From assembly GCA_945787595.1 (NCBI GenBank), contig CALZJV010000322.1:8697-24119 (forward strand): a stretch of 15,423 nucleotides of DNA, given 5' to 3'. Positions 7,493 to 14,810 of the stretch are shown piece by piece. The notes under the pieces are model-generated. The model saw nothing but the letters and a program-made list of their open reading frames with translations. It had not been told where the DNA came from and did no database searches. Every line of letters starts with the position of its first letter. Position 1 is the stretch's first letter. The DNA is from an uncultured Desulfobacterales bacterium (GTDB lineage Bacteria > Desulfobacterota > Desulfobacteria > Desulfobacterales > JAFDCJ01). The position numbers were made by a program, and so were the translations under genes.

Positions 7493-8118
7493 CCTTCCAT
7501 CCTTGAAAAACTGGATAACAGATCCCGGATCAGAGCCGTCGTGCCGGCAGGATCTCTTAGGTCCTTACCTTTGGTGGTGCCTTTTACCGCATAATAGAGA
7601 ATGGTTCCGGATGAATCCGCAATGGCAAGGTCTATCATTGCTTTACGTCCGCCATTAAAAACCTGATCATAGCCGTGTAAAATCGATTCAAGGGATCCCA
7701 GAGAAAAATTAAATCCATCGCCCTCAGCCATATTTTGATGGGGGCCAAAAGTGTTCTGATCCATGGTTTTATGAACCAGTTTGTAGAGGGCTTGTACCTC
7801 TGCCATTTCCTTTGCAATTTGCGTATCCATCTTTGCGAGTTTTACGTCGCACTGTTTATCCTTAAAGTCCCGTATAATGGCATTTTGCAGATTTTTGCGA
7901 CCGACCTTACTCCAGTCCTCCCGCAACATGACCACCCCGCCCGATGATAACTCATACATGCTGACATCGGGGGTAATAAGAACTGATACTTGAATGGAAC
8001 TTGCCCGGGCGTCAAATTCCGGATGCATTCTGTAAGCATCCAGCGTGCAGCCCGCCTCCAGCAAAAGAAGGCATATAATTGGCAGCGCATAGCGCCACTT
8101 GTTTTTAGTTCTATCCAT
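7489..8118 (-). CDS. Lipoprotein of unknown function, first gene of lipoprotein trio
   Basis: A 209-residue predicted lipoprotein: positively charged start, hydrophobic run, LLLLEAGC with Cys24. The mature part begins with YRMHPEFDARASSIQVSVL, then ITPDVSMYELSSGGVVMLRE and GRKNLQNAIIRDF, a middle helical stretch of about 60 residues, and AMIDLAIADSSGTILYYAVKG near the end. The beta-alpha pattern is like the nucleotide-independent lipoproteins that sense or build envelope structures (CsgG/GNA1162-like layouts), but I cannot assign a family. ATG 8118 has only a weak RBS (TGAGAT). It overlaps the protease gene by ATGA and so probably leads a three-gene operon. Confidence 0.8.
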   Translation of the reverse strand: MDRTKNKWRYALPIICLLLLEAGCTLDAYRMHPEFDARASSIQVSVLITPDVSMYELSSGGVVMLREDWSKVGRKNLQNAIIRDFKDKQCDVKLAKMDTQIAKEMAEVQALYKLVHKTMDQNTFGPHQNMAEGDGFNFSLGSLESILHGYDQVFNGGRKAMIDLAIADSSGTILYYAVKGTTKGKDLRDPAGTTALIRDLLSSFSRMEG

Positions 8119-8320
8119 ATTATTATCTCAATTGATTCCAGGGAATACACCCATGGTAGACCAACAGTTTTGATATCGGCAATTTGCTGTCCGGACTTAA
8201 ACTTTTTGATGGAGTGAGGCTAAATATATGTTTTTTCAGTCGCTTAATGTGGAAGGCGGTCGTTTGGCAGACGGTGAAAGGGATTCATATTCAAAATTTG
8301 TTTCATTAATTAATTTTTTC

Positions 8321-8350
8321 TGTGGACTTTTTTTTGAAGGTGTTTATAAT
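8321..8350 (+). promoter_or_regulatory. Candidate promoter for the small lipoprotein
   Basis: A perfect TATAAT at 8345-8350 lies 68 bases before the start of the 55-residue lipoprotein. The -35 region at 8321-8329 (TGTGGACTT) is poor. The surrounding 8119-8418 stretch is AT-rich, divergent between two units, and has no gene. Confidence 0.4.
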
Positions 8351-8418
8351 ATGCTTCAGATTAAAACAGTCGAGGTATCAGATCCAATTCTGTTATATTT
8401 TTAAAAGGAGGTTCGTTC

Positions 8419-8586
8419 ATGAAAAAAGTATTGTTTATATTGATTATTGCGTTTTTTCTAGCGGGCTGCACGGCTGAATGGTATAAACACGACACCATTT
8501 ACAAGACCCAAGATCACATGTTTTTTAGTTGGGGGGGATATAATAACCCTACGCCTGAAAAACTCCAAAAAGTTATTGTTGATTAG
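8419..8586 (+). CDS. Small lipoprotein, 55 residues
   Basis: This gene is short but well supported. AAAAGGAGG lies 7 bases before ATG 8419. The protein starts MKKVLFILIIAFFLAGC, a textbook lipoprotein signal with Cys17, and the mature part is only 39 residues: TAEWYKHDTIYKTQDHMFF, then SWGGYNNPTPEKLQK. The aromatic-rich DHMFFSWGGYNNPTP segment resembles tiny lipoproteins I recall from sulfate-reducing bacteria (a memory-based impression). Those have a longer tail after NPT, so this one may be a short variant. The stop is TAG at 8584-8586. It stands divergent from the lipoprotein trio. Function unknown. Confidence 0.8.
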   Translation: MKKVLFILIIAFFLAGCTAEWYKHDTIYKTQDHMFFSWGGYNNPTPEKLQKVIVD

Positions 8587-8916
8587 ATGACATCTTGTCG
8601 ACGTTGTCTGTAATTTTCAGATGCGAACGTTCCCAAAGAGGCGGGTTGCTCTCCTTGATGAATCCGACGGGCAACCTGAACAATGAGTCCTTCCATTACC
8701 CAAATGGAGAGATGTGGATTTAGAGACTAGGCCCTGAGGAGCTAGATCTCAAAACGGATGGCAACCGCCGCAGCGGGGATAGAGCGAATCGCTGTGATAC
8801 CTGACTCGCTCGCAGCGAAGAAGGTATGGACAACAGGCTTTGAGTGTCACTTACCTCACAACCTGTTTTCTAATAGCGTATAAAACTGACCAAAACATCA
8901 AGAAAAGACATTATTT
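8587..8916. other. Gene-free, hairpin-rich stretch; candidate structured RNA or repeat element
   Basis: No credible ORF is seen. Six local stems follow one another: GGTTGC/GCAACC (8644-8649, 8671-8676); TCCATT/AATGGA (8692-8697, 8703-8708); TGAG/CTCA (8735-8738, 8748-8751); AGCG/CGCT (8783-8786, 8790-8793); the best one at 8797-8827 (ATACCT, GAC, TCGCT, loop CGC, AGCGA, AGA, AGGTAT, that is 11 pairs around a symmetric 3x3 internal loop); and AACAGG/CCTGTT at about 8831-8868 followed by TTTTC, terminator-like on the plus strand. It differs in texture from the AT-rich spacers around it. It matches none of 6S RNA, SRP RNA, tmRNA or RNase P that I can recall. Strand and function are unknown. Confidence 0.4.
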
Positions 8917-9447
8917 TTAGAGCCTTTCCTTAAAGGACTCAAGAGCTTCTTGCAGCATCCGGCGGATAAAAACCTCTTTGTCACCGACGGTAAGTTGCGT
9001 GTATGTTGCATAGTCGGGATTCGATTCGGCCAGATCCGGCGGGTATTCCCGGCATTTTATTTTTACTTTCTCAAACTTTAGAATCATGTTCACCAGGCTG
9101 TATTCGCCACCTGCATAGGTCCTGATCCACTCCAACCGGCGCATCATTTCGAAGCGCATCTGGTCTGCCAAAAAAAGATGAATGTCCACGATCAGCATTT
9201 GGTCTCTGTTTCCGAGGTAGTGGAACTTTGGTGCGGCCCCCAGGTCCAGGACACCCATGATTAATTCGTAATACGCGATAGAGCTGGATTCGCCGGGTTG
9301 CGCCAGATAATAGAGCGTGTCGTCTGAAAGATCGACAATTCGTGTTTTCGAATCAAAGGCTTCCCCAAAGCGTTTCCGCCAGGGACCAAATCCTCTTTGT
9401 TCCAAAGCCCTGATCCGATATGTTTGAAGATCCACAACTTTTGTCAT
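8917..9447 (-). CDS. Conserved-looking soluble protein of unknown function
   Basis: A 176-residue protein with no signal peptide and no membrane segment, rich in charged and aromatic residues. Notable parts: MTKVVDLQTYRIRALEQRGF at the start, TRIVDLSDDTLYYLAQPGE, IVDIHLFLADQMRFEMMRRLEW in the middle and a helical C-terminal EVFIRRMLQEALESFKERL. I do not recognise a family. It lies 57 bases downstream of the hypoxanthine phosphoribosyltransferase on the same strand and is the last gene of that run. Coding texture and size support a real gene. ATG 9447 has no obvious RBS, so the start is uncertain. The VDLQTYR opening suggests a small cytoplasmic accessory protein, but no role can be claimed. 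Confidence 0.75.
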   Translation of the reverse strand: MTKVVDLQTYRIRALEQRGFGPWRKRFGEAFDSKTRIVDLSDDTLYYLAQPGESSSIAYYELIMGVLDLGAAPKFHYLGNRDQMLIVDIHLFLADQMRFEMMRRLEWIRTYAGGEYSLVNMILKFEKVKIKCREYPPDLAESNPDYATYTQLTVGDKEVFIRRMLQEALESFKERL

Positions 9448-9504
9448 GGCAGACAGTTTCGTGCAGGGGTGGTGAAAAGTTACTCTCCAATAGACTCATA
9501 TTTA

Positions 9505-10071
9505 TCAGGCTAATCCCGCATTCTCGAACAGTATTTTCATCCCCGGTTTATTGGCGAATATCTCCTCGCGGGTGAGGCCGTCGAGTTCGTGTGGGAAAAC
9601 CAGCCACTGATCGGTTTCATGGATAAAATAGTCCGGAATAATGCCGGTTACATTTTTTTTCGGCTTAAACCACGACGTGGCGACCCGGATGTCGTCCGGA
9701 AGGTTACGGCGCATCTTTTTTTGTAGGGTCTCGATGACCGCCTTAATGCTGCTGCCGCTGTCGAATACGTCGTCGACGATGAGAAGCCCGTCTTCCCAGT
9801 TGGCATGCTGGACAACATACTCCAATCCATGGACACGGACCTCTTTATCTCTTTTGTTGATACCGTAGTATGAAGAGGTCCGGATCGCGATATGATCGGT
9901 TTTTACACCTAAATGGTCCAGTATTTCCTGAACCGCAATGCCCACCGGCGTTCCCCCCCGCCAAATGGCGATGATAAAACTGGGGCTGAATCCACTTTTG
10001 TAAATGCGCAGACCGAGTTCATAAGAATCGTTCAACAATTCCTGGGCGGTTAGATATCGTTTTTTGTCCAT
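9505..10071 (-). CDS. Hypoxanthine/xanthine/guanine phosphoribosyltransferase (COG2236-like)
   Basis: Transfers the phosphoribosyl group from PRPP to a 6-oxopurine, giving IMP, GMP or XMP in the cytoplasm. 188 residues. WRGG (37-40) begins the PRPP-binding fold, RTSSYYG (64-70) is the flexible-loop region, and the PRPP signature LLIVDDVFDSGSS spans 96-108 with Asp100-Asp101. Near the C-terminus, HETDQWLVFPHELDG is typical of the COG2236 branch, whose members carry a 'W-x-VFP-W/H-E' motif that stacks on the base. Start ATG 10071; AGGAG is about 14 bases away, unusually far, so translation may be modest. It follows adenine deaminase, which makes its substrate hypoxanthine. Base preference cannot be fixed from sequence alone. 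Confidence 0.88.
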   Translation of the reverse strand: MDKKRYLTAQELLNDSYELGLRIYKSGFSPSFIIAIWRGGTPVGIAVQEILDHLGVKTDHIAIRTSSYYGINKRDKEVRVHGLEYVVQHANWEDGLLIVDDVFDSGSSIKAVIETLQKKMRRNLPDDIRVATSWFKPKKNVTGIIPDYFIHETDQWLVFPHELDGLTREEIFANKPGMKILFENAGLA

Positions 10072-10132
10072 ATTTGGATAAAATTCTCCTTTTTTTTATG
10101 CCTTCGTGTCTGGTGGCTGAAATTTATGTAAA

Positions 10133-10160
10133 ATTGAATATTCATTCGAAAATATTCAAT
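10133..10160 (-). terminator. AT-rich hairpin between adenine deaminase and phosphoribosyltransferase genes
   Basis: ATTGAATATT (10133-10142) and AATATTCAAT (10151-10160) form a perfect 10-bp stem with an 8-base loop. In the direction of transcription it is followed by TTTT. It lies 13 bases after the adenine deaminase gene and could act as an attenuator or mRNA-end stabiliser inside the operon. Its low GC content makes it weak. Confidence 0.5.
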
Positions 10161-10172
10161 ATTTTTGGGCAG

Positions 10173-11219
10173 TTAATGCCCAAATTGAGACACAAACTCA
10201 TCCAGTTCGTCCAGATATTTTTTTTTGGGTGCCGGATCGAGAAATGAAGCCCGGAAGGCGTTGCGGGCCAATTTATAAATATCTTGAGAATCTATACCAA
10301 GCGCCTTGTGCAGCGCACGCAAGTTCTCTTCGAGATATCCACCAAAATATGCAGGGTCATCAGAGTTGACCGTTATGCACAAACCTAATTTTAGCATTTG
10401 CATGAGGTTATGCTGACTGAGGTGGTCAAAAACACCGAGCTTAATATTGGACAACGGGCAAACGGTTAAAGGAACTTGTTTCTTCACCAGATATTCCACC
10501 AGGGCGGCATCCTCAACACATCGAACCCCGTGGTCGATCCGGTCAACTTTCAGCAACGTTAAGGCTTGCCAGATATACTCTGCCGGACCTTCCTCGCCGG
10601 CATGGGCCACAGTCTTAAATCCTTCTTGGCGAGCCCGATCGAAAACCGATTTAAAGTTCTCAGGCGGAAACCCCAATTCAGAAGAATCCAACCCCACCCC
10701 GGTAATCCTATCTTTAAACGCCAGCGCCTCTTCTAAGGTTTTCATGGCATCTGCCGCACTCAGATGCCGCAAGAAACACATAATCAATTTCGATGACAGG
10801 TCCAGTTGCCTCCCGGCATCCGTCAAGGCCCGGTGAATGCCCTGCACAACCGTTTCAAATTTGATCCCCCGTGCCGTGTGGGTCTGGGGATCAAAAAATA
10901 TTTCCGTATGGCGGACATTCTGTTCAGCAGCCTTTTGAAGGTAGGACCAGGTTAGCCGGTAAAAATCATCCTCATCGCGCAGTACTTGCGCCCCCTGGTA
11001 ATATATATCCAGAAAGGACTGCAGATCCTCAAATTTATAGGCCCGACGGATATCGGCAACCGATTTAAATGGAAGGCTGCTGCCGTTTTTCGCTGCAATT
11101 TCAAACATCAGCTCCGGCTCGAGGGCACCCTCGATGTGGATATGTAACTCCGCCTTGGGAATGCCGTGAATAAATGCGTCCATTGTTCGGGTAATATGGT
11201 GCTGATTGGATACGGCCAT
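10173..11219 (-). CDS. Adenine deaminase (COG1816, adenosine/adenine deaminase family)
   Basis: Zinc hydrolase converting adenine to hypoxanthine and ammonia. 348 residues. Zinc ligands HIH (26-28) in ELHIHIEGALEPE, His206 in VAHAGEEG with catalytic Glu209, His230 in RIDHGVR, and Asp287-Asp288 in VNSDDPAYFGG. The adenine-type subgroup is preferred over adenosine deaminase because of GLDSSELGFPPENF (176-189), where adenosine deaminases have a GLDLAGNE-like motif, and because of SDDPAYFGG and the DLQSFLDIYY segment shared with Aah1-type enzymes. Its stop-start distance to the upstream cytochrome b5 gene is 4 bases, so it is coupled to it. ATG 11219 has a weak RBS inside that gene's end; Met13 (11183) is an alternative start. 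The phosphoribosyltransferase downstream uses the product. Confidence 0.88.
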   Translation of the reverse strand: MAVSNQHHITRTMDAFIHGIPKAELHIHIEGALEPELMFEIAAKNGSSLPFKSVADIRRAYKFEDLQSFLDIYYQGAQVLRDEDDFYRLTWSYLQKAAEQNVRHTEIFFDPQTHTARGIKFETVVQGIHRALTDAGRQLDLSSKLIMCFLRHLSAADAMKTLEEALAFKDRITGVGLDSSELGFPPENFKSVFDRARQEGFKTVAHAGEEGPAEYIWQALTLLKVDRIDHGVRCVEDAALVEYLVKKQVPLTVCPLSNIKLGVFDHLSQHNLMQMLKLGLCITVNSDDPAYFGGYLEENLRALHKALGIDSQDIYKLARNAFRASFLDPAPKKKYLDELDEFVSQFGH

Positions 11220-11223
11220 ATTC

Positions 11224-11934
11224 CTAATCTTTTTCCACCGGAAATGTCATCGATGCCCCAAACCAGCCGATAATGCTCACCATGAGCGTTAGGGACAAGA
11301 CCAGCAACAGATAAATGCTGCTCAACCCGGTGAAGTTTTCCAGAATATCCGGCATCGCAATGCGCCAGATGAAAATGATCACGGCCGTTGCCAGCATGAT
11401 GATTGATAGCGGCATTTTTAACTTAACCGGTCTGAGCATTGTAGCCAGGTAATTCAGCCACCAGGTGTATATTCCGGTGGTGATGGCCACAAAAATAAAA
11501 ATTATGCCGGCTCCCAGGCAGTGAAGCGCAGTTATCTCAAATGACTTCTCGCCGGTAATCAGGTAAAGCAAATTAAATACTGTGGTGGAAATCATAAATA
11601 CAATTGGAAAGTGAACCGTCATAGGATGCGGATGACGTCTGAGAAAGGGAAAGCGGGCAATGAGCCAGGCAATCGGTTGGGGGATTTGCCGCTCATCGAC
11701 AACCTTTTTTAACACGCCCACCTGGGGGTAGCGCTGCAGGACATTTTTATCATGGGGGGCGGCCTGCAAATCGTTGGTCAGGTCATGTCCGGCTTGATGG
11801 CGCTTCATGTGAAGGCCCTTTCGCCAGAGCTTGCTTGCGGTGACATCGTAGACCTTACCGTCGTGAGCAACGTAAATCGGATTTCCGTTTTCACCGTTGT
11901 ACTCGGCAAGTTTATCCACATCGAATTCTTTCAT
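11224..11934 (-). CDS. Cytochrome b5-like heme domain fused to DUF2231-type membrane domain
   Basis: A 236-residue two-domain membrane protein. Residues 1-85 look like a cytochrome b5-type heme domain of the bacterial kind (COG4892): KEFDVDKLAEYNGENGNPIY, then VAHDGKVYDVT and a His-rich HMKRHQAGHDLTNDLQAAPH (42-61). His42, His46, His50 and His61 are candidate heme ligands. Residues from 100 on contain RRHPHPMTVHFPIVF, the DUF2231 opening, and four hydrophobic segments (about 105-125, 135-160, 175-195, 205-230). ATG 11934 is chosen because GGGGAG sits 6 bases before it; a TTG two codons earlier (11940) would overlap that spacing. Lies 26 bases after the UbiA-type gene and 4 before adenine deaminase. 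Likely a membrane b-type cytochrome that passes electrons to or from quinone; partner unknown. Confidence 0.85.
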   Translation of the reverse strand: MKEFDVDKLAEYNGENGNPIYVAHDGKVYDVTASKLWRKGLHMKRHQAGHDLTNDLQAAPHDKNVLQRYPQVGVLKKVVDERQIPQPIAWLIARFPFLRRHPHPMTVHFPIVFMISTTVFNLLYLITGEKSFEITALHCLGAGIIFIFVAITTGIYTWWLNYLATMLRPVKLKMPLSIIMLATAVIIFIWRIAMPDILENFTGLSSIYLLLVLSLTLMVSIIGWFGASMTFPVEKD

Positions 11935-11960
11935 GCGCAACTCCCCGTCGCCCTCAACAA

Positions 11961-12911
11961 CTAAACCATCATTTTTATCAACACGATTACAAGCAACACC
12001 GCCGGATAATAGCTGGCCCTGTTAAACAACACCATGGCATGGGATCCTACGCCGGATTGATAAAGCTTTAAAGCCGGCAGCAAAAGCAGGTAAACCCCCA
12101 CAGCCACGGACATGAAGATAAAACTAAAGTTATCAATTGTCCATGATAAATAAAATATAACGGTGCACATGATCAGGGTCAGAGTAACAGCTGCGACAAT
12201 GATCATATTCGCCGTTGGAATTCCATATACGACCGGTATGGTCCGGGCGTTAAAACGTCGATCTTCCTCAACGTCAAATCCATCGTTAGGAATATTCTGG
12301 CCGCCTATTTCCCAGAAAAACAGCAGCAAAAATAGACAAATTAGGTACAACCCGGAGGGATGGGGGTCGACGGCGAAGACAGCTGCAAGGGCACCGGAGG
12401 TCTTTACGGCTCCGCTGACGATGGTGCGAAACGGGCTGATGCGCCACAATATACAATACAGCGTTTCCAATGCGCAGCCGCACAGGAAAATAAGAACACA
12501 GACCGGATTTAGTATATATGCGCCGATCAGAGCCAGCAAAGTCCAACTCAGTGCCCAGAGGAGTCCTTCTTTAAAACTCAACAGGCCCTGGGCCATGGGG
12601 TGCCTGACGATAATGCTGTCCAGATCGTTGCCCGTATTCGAAAATCCAGCCCTAGCCGCCTTTTCTCTATCCGCCTTGTAGTCGATCACATCATTTAGCG
12701 CATATACGGCGGAATAGCCGGCAAACGTCGTGATGATTCCGATAACGATGGTTTGAAGCGGCGGAAAGTATCCGAGCCACAGCAGGGCGCCAAAAGCAGG
12801 TGTACACATGTCCAGTAGACCGTGAGGGGTCCTAGAAAGTGCAAAGAAAAGTTTTAAGCGCGCCAGCCCGGTGAAATGGCTGGGCAACAATGTTTCCGAC
12901 ACCTGACGCAT
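11961..12911 (-). CDS. UbiA-family prenyltransferase
   Basis: Integral membrane enzyme of the UbiA superfamily, which attaches a polyprenyl chain to an aromatic or similar acceptor. 316 residues with about eight hydrophobic segments. The first Asp-rich Mg-diphosphate motif is NDVIDYKAD (73-81) and the second NDGFDVEED (209-217), both intact; RHPMAQGLLS (103-112) takes the place of the common RPL-SG loop. It is the first gene of the run 12911-8917. ATG 12911 has only a short purine stretch before it. Candidate products are a quinone precursor (4-hydroxybenzoate or menaquinone type), heme O or a lipid; with a cytochrome next to it a quinone or heme role is attractive, but this is inference. Superfamily certain. 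Confidence 0.9.
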   Translation of the reverse strand: MRQVSETLLPSHFTGLARLKLFFALSRTPHGLLDMCTPAFGALLWLGYFPPLQTIVIGIITTFAGYSAVYALNDVIDYKADREKAARAGFSNTGNDLDSIIVRHPMAQGLLSFKEGLLWALSWTLLALIGAYILNPVCVLIFLCGCALETLYCILWRISPFRTIVSGAVKTSGALAAVFAVDPHPSGLYLICLFLLLFFWEIGGQNIPNDGFDVEEDRRFNARTIPVVYGIPTANMIIVAAVTLTLIMCTVIFYLSWTIDNFSFIFMSVAVGVYLLLLPALKLYQSGVGSHAMVLFNRASYYPAVLLVIVLIKMMV

Positions 12912-12932
12912 CCTATAGTAATCGGTTCCAAA

Positions 12933-12950
12933 TTCAGGGTTCAGGGTTCA
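12933..12950. repeat. Short TTCAGGG tandem repeat
   Basis: Two full heptamers TTCAGGG (12933-12939, 12940-12946) and a partial third. It lies just upstream of the UbiA-type gene. Short tracts of this kind are easily variable in length. Confidence 0.7.
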
Positions 12951-13082
12951 AAGGTTTTAAAATGCTGATTTCCGTAACTTTATATTCCATGGTTTACAAG
13001 GGCACATCAGCCGCAAGCGCTTCTGGATTTTAATGGGCAATTTTTATCATGTAACCTTTAATTTCGTCAAGGTGTTATCCGA

Positions 13083-14117
13083 TTACCTAAGCCAAACGCC
13101 GTATTGCAGCCTCCAGTAAATGGCAGGCAAGGCGACCATACCAATATAGAAAACTGCCGCCAAAAGGAGTCTTAAACCGGCAAGTCTGGATCGACGGATC
13201 GCTGCGGGAAGCAGGTTCGGAAAATTGACGGCTGTTTTGGCAGCCAGGTAAGATATCGGTCCTTCCAGAGTGATAATGATCAGTGCGCCAAATAATACTA
13301 CCCCGACGAATTTGTGTTCAGGAAGAAAAAGACACCAGGGACAATGGTGATGCAGAACTTGATAGAAATAGGCGGCATATACCCTCACCAGGGTTATGGC
13401 GGCGATCGGCACCCAAATAATTGTGATGACGGCAAGAGATCCGGTGGATCTCTCCCCATTGGTTCGTTTTGTAGTTAGAGACCAGACGGCACACGATAGC
13501 ATCAAGGCAGTCAGCATCCAGAAGGTCCAGACCCAAAACGTGTCGGGTATCCCGGCAGTTTGTCGGGCTGCTGCAAGATTGCCGAACTGATCATAAACCA
13601 TTGCGCAGCAATCAACCGGCTGGTGAGAATCGATACGAAGGATGCCCCTGAACGTCTGGATGACGGCTGCCGCAAAAAAGGGCAGCGCCAGAAGCAATAT
13701 ACGGGAATTATATCTTGTCAGGGGAGCATCCTGTCGGCTGAGGTTGAGTTTTTCATAGGTCAACCAGAGCGTCATGATAAAAAAAACAATAAAACGATAC
13801 ATGAGCGCGCGGCCTCCCAGGCCATCGGTGGCTTGCAAAACGCCGGTTCCGCACATCGCACCGGGAACGATTTCGGGTAACACATTGGTGATTCCAATGA
13901 TCAGCAACGCCGTTGAGAGAAAAAATACGGCGAGACTGAATTTGGCTGACAGCCTTGCTGTTTCCGCCCTTCGTTCAAGTTGGATTTGCTCTCGTTCAGC
14001 TGATTGCGGAACCCATTTAATGACGATTTGAAATGCGGTTCCCGCCGCGCCAAGCCATAGCAAAAGACTCAGCAAATCCCCGACGATCACCGCAATAAGA
14101 AGTGGATGCCGGATCAT
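13083..14117 (-). CDS. Cys/His-containing multi-pass membrane protein coupled to ABC ATPase
   Basis: A 344-residue membrane protein with about eight hydrophobic segments and a charged cytoplasmic-looking stretch at 38-59. ATG 14117 is chosen because it overlaps the ATPase stop as ATGA; the longer frame upstream is antisense-free ATPase sequence without a signal. Conserved-looking polar clusters: VPGAMCGTGVLQATDG with Cys89, PVDCCAMVYDQ with Cys170-Cys171, and HHHCPWCLFLPEHKFVG with His256-258, Cys259, Cys262 and His268. The paired cysteines and histidines, set beside membrane helices, suggest disulfide exchange or binding of a metal or heme (inference). I do not recognise a named family. It is the last gene of the unit permease-ATPase-this gene, so it probably works with that transporter. 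Confidence 0.8.
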   Translation of the reverse strand: MIRHPLLIAVIVGDLLSLLLWLGAAGTAFQIVIKWVPQSAEREQIQLERRAETARLSAKFSLAVFFLSTALLIIGITNVLPEIVPGAMCGTGVLQATDGLGGRALMYRFIVFFIMTLWLTYEKLNLSRQDAPLTRYNSRILLLALPFFAAAVIQTFRGILRIDSHQPVDCCAMVYDQFGNLAAARQTAGIPDTFWVWTFWMLTALMLSCAVWSLTTKRTNGERSTGSLAVITIIWVPIAAITLVRVYAAYFYQVLHHHCPWCLFLPEHKFVGVVLFGALIIITLEGPISYLAAKTAVNFPNLLPAAIRRSRLAGLRLLLAAVFYIGMVALPAIYWRLQYGVWLR

Positions 14118-14800
14118 TGCAGTTCCTTCAGCCGGCCGTCTTTTAAAAGGAAATGCTTGTCGGCAAATTGTCCATGCTGTGCCCAGCGCGGGTCGTGGGC
14201 AGCTACAATCACGATGGTATGCGGCCGCTTCCACCCGGCTAATTTTTCGATGATCAGGGCCGCCCCTTCATCATCCTGATGAGCGGTCGGTTCGTCGGCG
14301 ATCAGAATGGCCGGCCTGGAAACAATGGCGCGGGCAATTGAAACCCGTTGTTGCTCACCGCCTGAAAGGGACAGTACCTTTTGTTTGGCCAAATGAGAGA
14401 TCCCAAAGGTATCGAGCGCTTCGCGGGCCAAATTTCGCAGCTGCGCGATTGAAGCCCCCCGCGGTATCATCGGAAGGATTACATTCTCAAGCACGGTGAA
14501 CTCGTTCATAAGGTGGGGATGTTGAAAGACAATGCCTACCTGTCGTCGCCAAAGATCCCGGTGAACCGTATTCCAGCGCGAAACGGGTTGGCCGTTTACT
14601 TTAATTTGACCTTGCGAGGGGCGTCTAAGACCTGCCAAAAGGTGCAGCAACGTGCTTTTGCCGGCACCGGTTTTGCCTGTAATCATGGCTCCTTCACCGG
14701 CATTCAGAGTCGCGTCGACATGCTTAAGGATTGCTCGCTCGGATCCATCTGTTCGTCGACGGAAAAGACTGACATTTTGACAAACAAGGCTCAAACACAT
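14114..14800 (-). CDS. ABC transporter ATPase, LolD/MacB type
   Basis: Cytoplasmic ATPase of 228 residues for an FtsX-type permease. Walker A GKTGAGKST (about 43-51), Q-loop VFQHPHLMNEFTVLEN, signature LSGGEQQR, Walker B ILIADEPTA and H-loop AAHD are all intact. The short sequence, the 'HPHLMNEFTVLENVILP' Q-loop and the FtsX-like partner upstream place it with LolD, MacB and FtsE-like ATPases. ATG 14800 is chosen, with AGGG about 5 bases before it; an upstream in-frame ATG at 14833 would read through the hairpin at 14811-14828. It overlaps the next gene as ATGA. A separate promoter candidate lies at 14854-14881, so ATPase and membrane protein may be made apart from the permease. Confidence 0.93.
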   Translation of the reverse strand: MCLSLVCQNVSLFRRRTDGSERAILKHVDATLNAGEGAMITGKTGAGKSTLLHLLAGLRRPSQGQIKVNGQPVSRWNTVHRDLWRRQVGIVFQHPHLMNEFTVLENVILPMIPRGASIAQLRNLAREALDTFGISHLAKQKVLSLSGGEQQRVSIARAIVSRPAILIADEPTAHQDDEGAALIIEKLAGWKRPHTIVIVAAHDPRWAQHGQFADKHFLLKDGRLKELQ

Positions 14801-14810
14801 GTCAACCCTA

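Noticed and set aside
8641..8700. tRNA-like or 6S-like RNA from the GGTTGC stem
   Set aside because: No cloverleaf, no TTCGA arm, no CCA end and no 6S bulge arrangement.
12163..12681. Plus-strand ORF of 172 residues opposite the UbiA-type gene
   Set aside because: Shadow of a gene with intact catalytic motifs; low-complexity translation.
12933..12950. CRISPR-like or telomere-like array from the TTCAGGG repeat
   Set aside because: Fewer than three copies, no spacers; ordinary short tandem repeat.
14118..14234. Longer start of the Cys/His membrane protein at 14234
   Set aside because: It would overlap the ATPase gene by 120 bases; the ATGA overlap at 14114-14117 is the normal coupling.
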